A DNA stretch of 45,416 nucleotides from Anaerolinea sp. (lineage in GTDB: Bacteria > Chloroflexota > Anaerolineae > Anaerolineales > Anaerolineaceae), in the NCBI GenBank assembly GCA_029975055.1, contig JARKPU010000078.1:1-45416 (forward strand). The letters run 5' to 3'. A program made the position numbers and the translations under genes. Below the pieces are notes generated by a model. It was not told the origin of the DNA, did no database searches, and saw only the letters and a list, made by a program, of their open reading frames with translations. Numbering within the stretch: position 1 is the first letter of the stretch; every line of letters starts with the position of its first letter. Positions 1-7,353 of this stretch are shown in pieces.

Positions 1-110
1 ATGGCCAGCGGTGGGCCAAGGCCCCCACCCCAACCCCTCCAACAACAGGCAAGGTGAGTGCTAGAGACGGATGGCCAGCGGCGGGCCAAGGCCCCCACCC
101 CAACCCCTCC
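1..110. repeat. Tandem direct repeat, 70-bp period
   Basis: Bases 1-40 and 71-110 are nearly identical (one substitution) and lie 70 bp apart. The unit is rich in CCCC and GGGCC. The second unit runs directly into the palindromic element at 92-157. No gene is seen in bases 1-233; the stretch holds this repeat, the palindrome, and the short upstream region of the DUF559 gene. Confidence 0.8.
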
Positions 111-157
111 CCCAAAATCGCGGCGATTTTGGGGGAGGGGCCAGGGGAGGGGGTAAA
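92..157. repeat. Palindromic intergenic repeat, family A, copy 1
   Basis: The core CCTCCCCCAAAATC / GATTTTGGGGGAGG forms a perfect inverted repeat around a short GCG centre. The outer arms are ACCCC-rich on the left and GGGGAGGGGGT on the right. Other copies lie at 667-742, 23568-23628 and 23738-23803. The extended imperfect palindrome of about 60 bp resembles a REP- or MITE-like dispersed element. There is no T-run after the stem, so it does not look like a terminator. Confidence 0.75.
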
Positions 158-233
158 ACAATCTGGAGTACCCATCGGGTCGCGCCCAGAGGAGTAGCCA
201 GAATGGAATATTCTAAGACAGGCGGGTAAGCAT

Positions 234-620
234 ATGCGCAGAGCATCTCACAGGCGCGCCGCGACATCCACATTCGAAAAGGCCCGCGAACTGCGCCACA
301 ACCTCACCGAAGCTGAAGCGGCGCTCTGGCAGGCGCTGAGGATGCACCGCCTGGAAGACATCCATTTCCGGCGTCAGCAGGCCGTCGGGCCCTACGTCGT
401 CGATTTCTGCGCCCCTCGCATCAAGTTGATCATCGAAGTGGATGGCGGGCAGCACAAAGATCAGCTGGAATACGACACAGAACGAACGGATTTCCTGCGC
501 TCAAAAGGCTACATGGTCTTGAGGTTCTGGAATGATGAGGTTCTGAACCACATCGACAAAGTTCTGCATGAAATCGCCCGCGCGATCGGCGAGAAGAAAC
601 AACCCCCTAAGGAAACTTGA
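234..620 (+). CDS. DUF559 / Vsr-like endonuclease-fold protein
   Basis: This 128-residue protein belongs to the DUF559 family, which shares the PD-(D/E)XK nuclease fold with very-short-patch repair endonucleases. The N-terminal part contains the family pattern LTEAEAALW (about residues 24-32). The putative metal-binding core follows as VVDFCAP (Asp57) and IEVDGGQH (Glu68, Asp70, His74). The length is typical for a stand-alone DUF559 protein. The start ATG at 234 has only a weak GGCGGG upstream as a ribosome site. The gene stands alone and is bracketed by family A palindromic repeats at 92-157 and 667-742, a setting that suggests a link between the nuclease and the repeats. DNA cleavage is inferred from the fold; the target and biological role are unknown. 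Confidence 0.82.
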   Translation: MRRASHRRAATSTFEKARELRHNLTEAEAALWQALRMHRLEDIHFRRQQAVGPYVVDFCAPRIKLIIEVDGGQHKDQLEYDTERTDFLRSKGYMVLRFWNDEVLNHIDKVLHEIARAIGEKKQPPKET

Positions 621-666
621 CCCTCTTTTCCCATCGTCGAACCCGAAAAACCAACAGCTGGAACTG

Positions 667-742
667 CCCCCTCCCCCAAGATCGCGGTGATCTTGGGAGA
701 CACCCGGGGTGCGCCCACAGGGGCGGGGTCAGGGGAGGGGGT
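667..742. repeat. Palindromic intergenic repeat, family A, copy 2
   Basis: The core CCCCCAAGATC / GATCTTGGG matches the copy at 92-157. The right arm is interrupted by about 25 bases before the closing GGGGAGGGGGTG. This copy sits between the DUF559 gene stop and the 3' end of the convergent phosphatase gene, so the DUF559 gene has a copy on each side. Confidence 0.7.
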
Positions 743-756
743 GAAAAACCTTCTCT

Positions 757-1416
757 TCAACCACCCCGCGGGGCCTTTTCGCCTCGGCGCGGTTTCTTGG
801 GCTTCTCCTCAGGCCACGCAAAGGCCACCACCTGGTTGATGCGCGGCACTGCGATGCGCCCATCCTTGCCGATGTGCACCACCGTGATGGAGGTCGTATC
901 GGCTCCCAGGCGCTGGAAGGAATCGAGCGGCATGTTCAGGTAGTGGGCCGTGGCCAGGCGCACCACATCGGCGTGTGAAAAGCAGGCGATCACATCCTCG
1001 GGGTGGGCCGCGGCGAGCGCATCCAGCTCGGCCACCACGCGCGCCTGCGCCTCGGCAAAGCTCTCGCCGCCCGGGAAGCGGAAGGCAGACGGCTGCCCGG
1101 TGACCGTTTTCCAGGCCTTCAGCCGCCGCACCGAGCGCAGCGTGCGCCCGGCCCATTCGCCGGGGTCAACGTCGGCCAACCCGGGGATGACCTTCACCTC
1201 CAGGCCGAGCGCGCGCGCCAGCGGCTCGGCGGTTTCGAGGGCGCGCTCTAACGGGCTGCTATAAATGGCCTTGATCGGCGCTTTCTGCAGAGCGGGAACC
1301 AGCGCTTCGGCCTGTTTTACCCCGCGTTCGTTGAGGTGAATGCCCGGCAGGCGCCCGGGCAGGCGTTTTCCAACGAGGTTATTCTCTCCGTGTCGAATCA
1401 GCAGCAGTGTCGTCAT
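757..1416 (-). CDS. Histidine phosphatase superfamily protein (phosphoglycerate mutase-like)
   Basis: A 219-residue member of the histidine phosphatase (branch 1) superfamily. The N-terminal LLIRHGEN (residues 5-12) contains the phospho-acceptor His of the RHG motif. ERALETAEPLA (about residues 58-68) is the usual second block, and CFSHADVVR (about 145-153) supplies the second catalytic His. The basic C-terminal tail (EEKPKKPRRGEKAPRGG) is unusual and probably disordered. The start codon overlaps the 3' end of rarA by 38 bases, so the two are probably co-transcribed. Members include cofactor-dependent phosphoglycerate mutases, alpha-ribazole phosphatases and general phosphatases; the substrate here cannot be told from the sequence. 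Confidence 0.85.
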   Translation of the reverse strand: MTTLLLIRHGENNLVGKRLPGRLPGIHLNERGVKQAEALVPALQKAPIKAIYSSPLERALETAEPLARALGLEVKVIPGLADVDPGEWAGRTLRSVRRLKAWKTVTGQPSAFRFPGGESFAEAQARVVAELDALAAAHPEDVIACFSHADVVRLATAHYLNMPLDSFQRLGADTTSITVVHIGKDGRIAVPRINQVVAFAWPEEKPKKPRRGEKAPRGG

Positions 1417-2761
1417 CGGTTTCCTTGGGCTGCAGCCCTTCTAACTGTAATTTCCGCCAGGCTGCCAGGCGTTCGGCGATCCGCGCCTCATAGCCCTGGT
1501 CGGACGGTGTGTAAAACGTGGTGCCCAGCAGGTGCGTGGGCAGGTACTGCTGGGGCGTAAAGTGCCCCGGAAAACTGTGTGGATACTGGTACCCCGCGCC
1601 GTGCCCCAGGCCTTTCGCATCGCGGTTGGCGTCCATCAGGTGAATTGGCACCGGCCCGGCGCCTTCCTGCTCGATCTGCTCGAGCGCTTTGAAGTACGCC
1701 CCCACCGAATTCGACTTTGGCGCCGTCGCCAGGTAGAGCGTGGCCTCGGCGATCGGGTAAACCCCTTCCGGCAGGCCCACATAATCGAACGCCTGCGCGG
1801 CGGCCATCGCCACCACCAGCCCCTGCGGGTCGGCCAGGCCAATGTCTTCTCCCGCCAGGATGATCAACCTGCGCAGGATGAAGCGCGGGTCCTCGCCGGC
1901 AGCCAGCATCTTCGCCAGCCAGTAGAGCGCCGCATCGGGGTCGGAGCCGCGCACACTTTTGATGAATGCCGAAATCGTATCGTAGTGCGCGTCGCCGTCT
2001 TTATCGTAGAGGATGGCGCGCTTCTGGATCGACTCTTGCGCCACCTCGAGCGTGATGCGCCGGATGCCGTCGGCCTCGGGCGGGGTGCTTTCCACCGCCA
2101 GCTCCAGCGCGTTGAGCAGGTTGCGCGCGTCACCGCCGCTCACGTCGATCAGGTGGCGCTGCGCTTCGGGGCTGATTTCAATCTGCTGGCCGCCGTAACC
2201 GCGCTCGGGATCGCTCAACGTGCGCTCGAGCAGCGTGCGCAGGTGGGCTTCATTCAACGGCTTCAACTGGAAGATGCGCGAGCGCGAGACGAGCGCCCGG
2301 ATAACCTCGAAATAAGGGTTCTCGGTGGTCGCGCCGATCAACGTGATCATGCCGGTCTCGACGTGCGGCAAGAGCGCGTCTTGCTGGGCCTTGTTCCAGC
2401 GGTGCACCTCATCCACGAAGAGGATCGTGCGCTGGTGATAGAGACGGCGGCGCTCCTGCGCGTCGGTGATCACCCGGCGCAGTTCGGCCACCCCCGCCAG
2501 CACCGCCGAGATGCTCTCGAAATGCGCACGTGTGTTCTGCGCGATTAACCGGGCAATGGTCGTCTTGCCGGTGCCGGGCGGCCCCCACAGGATGATCGAC
2601 GAAAAGAGCCGGTCGGTTTCGATGGCCCTGCGCAGCAGGCGCCCCGGCCCGATGATCTCTTCCTGCCCGACGACCTCATCCAGCGTGCGCGGGCGCATGC
2701 GCGCCGCCAGCGGGGCTTCATGCTCCATGCGTTCCTGCATCGCGTGGTCAAACAGGTCCAT
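1379..2761 (-). CDS. rarA: Replication-associated recombination protein A (AAA+ ATPase)
   Basis: A 460-residue RarA/MgsA/WRNIP1 family clamp-loader-like AAA+ ATPase that acts at stalled replication forks. It shows Walker A GPPGTGKTT (residues 60-68), Walker B LFVDEVHRWN, the sensor-1 segment IGATTENP, and the C-terminal RarA region with GEDIGLADPQ and FYTPSDQGYE. The chosen start is the ATG at 2761 (MDLFDHAMQ), the usual family N-terminus; the frame stays open 26 codons further upstream, but that part would run into the divergent gene. No good Shine-Dalgarno precedes this ATG. TACAAT lies 7-8 bases before it, so a leaderless mRNA is possible. The histidine phosphatase gene overlaps its 3' end. 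Confidence 0.93.
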   Translation of the reverse strand: MDLFDHAMQERMEHEAPLAARMRPRTLDEVVGQEEIIGPGRLLRRAIETDRLFSSIILWGPPGTGKTTIARLIAQNTRAHFESISAVLAGVAELRRVITDAQERRRLYHQRTILFVDEVHRWNKAQQDALLPHVETGMITLIGATTENPYFEVIRALVSRSRIFQLKPLNEAHLRTLLERTLSDPERGYGGQQIEISPEAQRHLIDVSGGDARNLLNALELAVESTPPEADGIRRITLEVAQESIQKRAILYDKDGDAHYDTISAFIKSVRGSDPDAALYWLAKMLAAGEDPRFILRRLIILAGEDIGLADPQGLVVAMAAAQAFDYVGLPEGVYPIAEATLYLATAPKSNSVGAYFKALEQIEQEGAGPVPIHLMDANRDAKGLGHGAGYQYPHSFPGHFTPQQYLPTHLLGTTFYTPSDQGYEARIAERLAAWRKLQLEGLQPKETDDDTAADSTRRE

Positions 2762-2820
2762 TGATTGTATTGTACTCTCAATTCTTTTGCTGCACTCGCG
2801 TTTTATTTTTGATGTAGAAT

Positions 2821-4158
2821 ATGGTACACACCCTTGCATATCAAAGGAAGACCTCGGGGGAGAGTTTGGGCGCCTTGAAACGATTAACGATACTGGGCAT
2901 GCTGGCCGTGCTGCTTGGGGGGATGCTGCTGTGGGGAATGCGCCGCTCCCCGGCGGTGCAGGCCGACGTGCTTCAGGCCGGCCTGGCCACGCCGCGGGTG
3001 CACCTCACCCCGCTTCCTAAAACCGCCGAACCTGCGCCCATCCAGGCTGCCGCCCCGGCAGAAAACCCGGTTTCGGCCCCCTCCAACCAGGCCGTCCAGG
3101 CTGCCGCACCGCAAAGCGCGCCCGAGCTCGCTCAGGTGCTCCCCAGGCCGCAGCTCGACCCGGCCAACGAATACATCTACCGCTTCATGCAGTCTTACCG
3201 GCCGCTCGAACAGGGCGGTGGCTGCGCCGCCATTTGGGAGGTGGTGCCCGATTACGTCCAGCTTCCCAACTGGCTCACCACCCCCGGCAGCGCCTCGCAG
3301 ATCTACTCCAAAGTCTCGCTCTACTTCCTGGCCGCCATGCTCATCCGCAACAACGCGGTGGATGCTTCCGAATGCCCCAACAACGGCATCTCGCTCGAAA
3401 ACCCCTGGGTGGCCACCACCTGCGGCCTCAACAAAGCCTATGGCGCGGTGATCGCCTGGCAGAACCGCTTCAACCAGGTGATCTTGGACATCGCCCAGGA
3501 GACGGGCGTGCCCGCCCAGTTGATGAAGAACATCTTCAGCCGCGAAAGCCAGTTCTGGCCGGGCATCTTCACCACCCTCGAAGAAGCCGGCTTCGGCCAG
3601 CTCACCGTCGGCGGGGCCGATGTGCTGCTGATGTGGAACAAGAATTTCTACGACCAGTTCTGCCCCACCGTGCTGGTGCCCGAAGCCTGCAAGAAGGGCT
3701 ATACCAACCTGAGCGTCAATGAGCAGCAAATGCTCACCGGCGCGCTGGTGCGCATGGTCAACGCCACCTGCCCCACCTGCCCCGAAGGCGTAGACCCGGC
3801 CCAGGCGGAGTTTTCGGTGCGCGTCTTCGCCGAGAACCTGATCGCCAACTGCAACCAGGTCGGCCAGACCATCCAAAACGAGGTCGGCCGCCCGCCCAAC
3901 CGCACCAGCAGCTACCAGGACCTGTGGCTCTTCACGCTGGTGAACTACCACGCCGGTTCCGGCTGCCTGCGGGATGCCATCCGCAACGCGGCCGCCAAGA
4001 ACTATGACCTCAGCTGGGATCTGGTCGCCGCCAGCCTGCCCGATTACTGCGCCAGCGCGAAGCTCTACGTGGAAGAGGTCATTTACATGCCTGAGGTGGC
4101 CCCCAACCCCACGCCCCCGCCAAACGAGCCGACCCCCACGGCCACGCCCGCACCCTGA
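2821..4158 (+). CDS. Membrane-anchored lytic transglycosylase-like envelope protein
   Basis: A protein of up to 445 residues with an N-terminal hydrophobic anchor (LTILGMLAVLLGGMLLWGM), an Ala/Pro/Gln-rich linker to about residue 115, a globular domain, and a C-terminal tail ending PTPTATPAP. The middle contains ETGVPAQLMKNIFSRES followed by AGFGQLT, which resembles the SLT-type lysozyme-fold core (catalytic Glu in the ES motif, then a GLMQ-like strand). A peptidoglycan-cleaving role outside the membrane is therefore suggested, not proven. Many Cys residues in the domain suggest disulphides. The ATG at 2821 opens the frame, but a TTG at 2875, preceded by GGGGGAGAG at a good distance, would start the protein just before the hydrophobic segment and is a strong alternative. 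Confidence 0.6.
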   Translation: MVHTLAYQRKTSGESLGALKRLTILGMLAVLLGGMLLWGMRRSPAVQADVLQAGLATPRVHLTPLPKTAEPAPIQAAAPAENPVSAPSNQAVQAAAPQSAPELAQVLPRPQLDPANEYIYRFMQSYRPLEQGGGCAAIWEVVPDYVQLPNWLTTPGSASQIYSKVSLYFLAAMLIRNNAVDASECPNNGISLENPWVATTCGLNKAYGAVIAWQNRFNQVILDIAQETGVPAQLMKNIFSRESQFWPGIFTTLEEAGFGQLTVGGADVLLMWNKNFYDQFCPTVLVPEACKKGYTNLSVNEQQMLTGALVRMVNATCPTCPEGVDPAQAEFSVRVFAENLIANCNQVGQTIQNEVGRPPNRTSSYQDLWLFTLVNYHAGSGCLRDAIRNAAAKNYDLSWDLVAASLPDYCASAKLYVEEVIYMPEVAPNPTPPPNEPTPTATPAP

Positions 4159-4206
4159 CCCTGACCCCAAAAGACCGGTGGCATTGGCACCCTGCCGGTT
4201 TAAAGG

Positions 4207-4252
4207 CGAAGAGGCGTTTCCGTCAATGTGTGACTAAAACGCCTCTTCGTTT
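4207..4252. terminator. Intrinsic terminator between convergent genes
   Basis: A 13-bp perfect inverted repeat (CGAAGAGGCGTTT at 4207-4219 and its complement at 4237-4249) is followed by TTT on the plus strand. It lies between the stops of the transglycosylase-like gene and the HD-GYP gene and probably serves the plus-strand gene. Confidence 0.6.
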
Positions 4253-4282
4253 CGAGGGACAGGGCTTGTTGCGGCCGGCCTC

Positions 4283-5914
4283 CTACGCCTCTTCTCGCTT
4301 CTGTTTGCTGATCACCTCGGCCAGCGTCTCCACGGCCTCCGGGCTGAATTGCGTCTCGGCCTCGCGGCGCAGTTCATCGATCGCCTCCTCGTTGCTCCTG
4401 GCCGGGCGGTTGGGCTGGTCAATCGTCATCACCGAGAACGCCTCTGCCACCGCAATGTAGCTGGCGGGGATGGGAATCTGCCGCCCCGTGAGATGGTCGG
4501 GATACCCCCGCCCGTCCCAACGTTCCTGGTGGTGATAGATCCACGGCACAATGCGCGAGAGCGCCTCGATGGGCTTGACGATTTGCGCGCCGTAGTAGGG
4601 ATGCATCTGGATCGTCTGCCACTCGTCTTCGGTGAGCGGCTCGGTCTTCGTCAGGATATGCTCGGGGATCGAAATCTTCCCCACATCGTGCAGCAAGGCT
4701 GCAATCATCAGGTAATCGATATCCTGCTTGTTCCAGTTGGCCGTGCGCGCCATCTGGACGGCCAGCTTGGAGACGGCTTCAGAGTGCCCGCGCATGAAGC
4801 GGTCGCGCGAGTCGATCGCCGCGATCAGCGAGCGGGCCATCGCCCCCACCTGGATGAGAGCCGTCTCGTCACCTTCGGCGGCTGTCACCAGCGCGCGCGT
4901 CAGGCCGGGGCGGCGGCGCTCCAGGTAGGTCAGTTCCGTCTCCACCGTGCCTTCATAGGTTGTGACAAAGCTCTCCAACACCTCGATGGCGTGCTCCAGC
5001 TCCTGGCGCTGCCCCATCACCCACAATTGGGGCACCTGCTCGTGCAGCTTGATCGTCATGCGCGCAATTTCCTTCTGCGAGATGATCGTCTTGCCGTACG
5101 AGACGAGCATATCGTGCTTGGTCACCAGCCGGGTAAAGCGTTCCTCCACCTCACGGATGCGCATCGAAAGGTTGGGCGCCTCGCGCACCAGCGTCTCCAG
5201 GTTGTAAATCCCAAGCACCAGTTCATCCGGGCTGATCTCCCCATTGCGCTCATCCTGGATGACCTTTTCCAGGCGCTCATTCCAATACTGCTGAGCGTCT
5301 TCCAATTGAAGCACCTGCGAGCCGAAGGTGACCCGCCCTTCGCGGTGGAGCTGCTCGATATAGCCCATCGCAAGGTCGAGCGAGCGGCGCGCCGCCGCGA
5401 TCCTTGCCTGGTAATCGGACTGGCGCTGCTCTTCCAGGCGCATGGCTTCGCGCTCGAGCTGGCGGGCGTTGTACTCCTGCAACTCGGCAGGCGCCTTCTG
5501 GAGCGCATCCAGCAGCACTTCCTGGTCATAATGCAATTTCTCCCAGGCTTCGGCCAGGCTGCGCAGGTCTTTGTTGCTTCGCAAGAACAGCGGGCGCAGG
5601 GAGGTCAGGGTGCTCAGGCGATCCTTTTCGGCGCGGATGTGGTCGAACAGGTCCCACACGCGGCGGTCGGTATCGGCGGCTTTGTAATTCAAGCCCGAAA
5701 TCACCAGGCGGTAATCATTGAAGCTGGTTTCGATCTCGGCCAGCTTGGCGTCGATCTTTTCTGGGAAGGCCTTCACTAAAGCGCGCAGCCGGCGCCACTC
5801 GCCGATGGCAGCGGCGAATTTGTTTGCACCCTGCTTCGGTTGGATATTCTCGACCGGCTGCTCTTCCTCGTTGCTCACCAATCTGCGCTCCATGAGTAGC
5901 TGTTTATTGGCCAT
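4283..5914 (-). CDS. HD-GYP domain protein (putative cyclic-di-GMP phosphodiesterase)
   Basis: A 543-residue cytoplasmic protein. About residues 1-350 are charged and helical, rich in Glu, Arg and Gln, and probably form a long coiled coil. The C-terminal 180 residues are an HD-GYP domain: HSEAVSKLA, LLHDVGKISIPEHIL (HD pair), MHPYYGAQIV, HHQERWDGRGYP (GYP signature) and IAVAEAFSVMT. Typical members hydrolyse cyclic di-GMP. The last block usually reads VADAFDAMT; here Asp is replaced by Glu and FDA by FSV, so activity may differ. Start: the ATG at 5914 has AAAGGGGG just upstream and is preferred over the in-frame ATG at 5938. The gene is divergent from the CpaE-like gene, suggesting linked control of surface attachment or pili. 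Confidence 0.85.
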   Translation of the reverse strand: MANKQLLMERRLVSNEEEQPVENIQPKQGANKFAAAIGEWRRLRALVKAFPEKIDAKLAEIETSFNDYRLVISGLNYKAADTDRRVWDLFDHIRAEKDRLSTLTSLRPLFLRSNKDLRSLAEAWEKLHYDQEVLLDALQKAPAELQEYNARQLEREAMRLEEQRQSDYQARIAAARRSLDLAMGYIEQLHREGRVTFGSQVLQLEDAQQYWNERLEKVIQDERNGEISPDELVLGIYNLETLVREAPNLSMRIREVEERFTRLVTKHDMLVSYGKTIISQKEIARMTIKLHEQVPQLWVMGQRQELEHAIEVLESFVTTYEGTVETELTYLERRRPGLTRALVTAAEGDETALIQVGAMARSLIAAIDSRDRFMRGHSEAVSKLAVQMARTANWNKQDIDYLMIAALLHDVGKISIPEHILTKTEPLTEDEWQTIQMHPYYGAQIVKPIEALSRIVPWIYHHQERWDGRGYPDHLTGRQIPIPASYIAVAEAFSVMTIDQPNRPARSNEEAIDELRREAETQFSPEAVETLAEVISKQKREEA

Positions 5915-5973
5915 GCATCCCCCTTTGGAATAATCCATCCGGCTGCCCGGTTGGCCTGAACCAGCTAGGATTA

Positions 5974-6003
5974 ATTATACCTGATTCATTCCAACGCCAC
6001 CAA
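5974..6003 (-). promoter_or_regulatory. Promoter of the HD-GYP gene
   Basis: On the minus strand TTGGTG (5998-6003) is followed after 18 bases by TATAAT (5974-5979). Transcription would start about 50 bases upstream of the ATG at 5914. Confidence 0.5.
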
Positions 6004-6047
6004 TTCGATAGGAGACTGTAAGCCCGCCTTCGCCGCGGGGCGATCAT

Positions 6048-6076
6048 TTGCCTTTTTGAAGGGTTACAGATAAAAT
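6048..6076 (+). promoter_or_regulatory. Promoter of the CpaE-like gene
   Basis: TTGCCT (6048-6053), a 17-base spacer and TAAAAT (6071-6076) lie 42 bases before the ATG at 6118. AGATAA/TTATCT forms a small inverted repeat over the -10 region and might be an operator. Confidence 0.5.
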
Positions 6077-6117
6077 AATTCTTATCTTCGTCTGTCAGGT
6101 GGGATCCGGAGGGAGTT

Positions 6118-7353
6118 ATGAGTCCGCAAAGAGTCAACCGCGTGTTGGTCGTCGAGAACAACGTCCAGGCGGCGAAAACATTCCGCAAACTGCTCTCCCT
6201 GATCGAAAACGTCGAGGTGATCGATTTCCTCACCACTGCCCAGGAAGCCCTCGAGATGGTCAGTGAAGTCAAGCCGGACATATTATTGGTCGAAGAACAC
6301 CTTCCAGACATTGATGGCATCAGTTTCACCGAAATCATCCGCCGCGATTACCCGACCACCCAGGTGATCATCGTCTCGCAAGATAAACAATACGATACCG
6401 TCTTACGCGCGCTGCGCAACGGCGCTTCAGACTTCCTCGCCCACGACGTCTCGATTGGCGAGTTCCGCGAGGCCATCCTCCGCGCCGGCGAACTGGCAGC
6501 CATCGAGCGCACCAAGTACCACCCTTACTTTGCCCCCGAAGCGCCCAAAGCCGATGAAGGCGAAGGTTCTTCGAAAGCGCACGTGATCAGCGTTTTCAGT
6601 CCCCGCGGCGGTTGCGGGGTGACCACCATCGCCAACAACCTGGCCCTGGCCCTGCGCGACAACGAAAGCCAGATCAACCTGATCGATTCCAGCCTGCAGT
6701 TCGGCGACGTTGACATCCTCTTCAACGAAGTGGGCCAGCTTTCGTTGATCGACCTGACGCCCATCGCCTACGAGCTGGACCCGAAAGTCGTCAAAGAAGT
6801 GATGATCCTGCACCGCTCGTCCGGCCTGTTCCTGCTCGCCCCGCCCAAGCGCCCGGTGCTGCAAGAGCCGGTCACCGGCGAGCAGATCAGCCGCGTGCTG
6901 GAATATGTGCGCAGCTTCTATGACTATATGGTTATTAATACCTCGCACTACATCAACGATGCCACGCTTGCTTCGCTCGATATCGCCGATGTCATCGTGC
7001 TGGTCATCACCCAGGAGATCGCGGCGATCAAATCCATGCGCACCTTCCTGGAGTTGTGGGACGGCTTCGGTATGAAGCGCGAGCGTCTCTTGCTGGTGGT
7101 CAACAAATTCGTCAAGAGCGGTGCGCTCACCCCCAAGAAGATCAGCGAAACCCTCGGCCTGCCGGTGGATCTGACCATCCCCGAAGATACCGAGGCCGCC
7201 CTGCGCGCCGCCAACCTGGGCAACCCGTTGTTAATGAGCAACCCGAACGCCGATATTTCTCAGGCGATCGTCGAGCTTTCCGATAAGATCAAGCAGAAGC
7301 TGCCCGGCCTGCAAACGCAAGAGCGCTTCCGCCTTTACATGAAGAACATCTGA
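6118..7353 (+). CDS. CpaE-like protein: degenerate receiver domain plus MinD/ParA-type ATPase
   Basis: A 411-residue protein with the two-domain layout of CpaE/TadZ, which positions Flp/Tad pilus machinery in many bacteria. Residues about 7-125 form a CheY-like receiver; residues about 140-400 form a P-loop ATPase with the deviant Walker A SPRGGCGVTT. The receiver is degenerate: the phospho-acceptor position reads LLVEEHLPDIDG, with Glu59 where Asp is usual; the acidic pair is Glu13-Asn14; and the conserved Lys is replaced (FLAHDVS). This resembles the pseudo-receivers of TadZ/CpaE. GGAGGG lies just upstream of the ATG. No other tad/cpa genes are in the window, so the partner is unknown. The gene ends exactly against the convergent lipoprotein gene (TGATCA carries both stops). 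Confidence 0.85.
   Translation: MSPQRVNRVLVVENNVQAAKTFRKLLSLIENVEVIDFLTTAQEALEMVSEVKPDILLVEEHLPDIDGISFTEIIRRDYPTTQVIIVSQDKQYDTVLRALRNGASDFLAHDVSIGEFREAILRAGELAAIERTKYHPYFAPEAPKADEGEGSSKAHVISVFSPRGGCGVTTIANNLALALRDNESQINLIDSSLQFGDVDILFNEVGQLSLIDLTPIAYELDPKVVKEVMILHRSSGLFLLAPPKRPVLQEPVTGEQISRVLEYVRSFYDYMVINTSHYINDATLASLDIADVIVLVITQEIAAIKSMRTFLELWDGFGMKRERLLLVVNKFVKSGALTPKKISETLGLPVDLTIPEDTEAALRAANLGNPLLMSNPNADISQAIVELSDKIKQKLPGLQTQERFRLYMKNI

Noticed and set aside
234..742. Complete restriction-modification or Vsr repair system around the DUF559 gene
   Set aside because: No methyltransferase or mismatch-repair partner lies nearby, only palindromic repeats and a phosphatase gene.
2884..4170. 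A 428-codon open frame antisense to the transglycosylase-like gene
   Set aside because: Composition (Gly, Val, His-rich) and lack of motifs mark it as a shadow of the plus-strand gene with its hydrophobic anchor and Pro/Thr tail.
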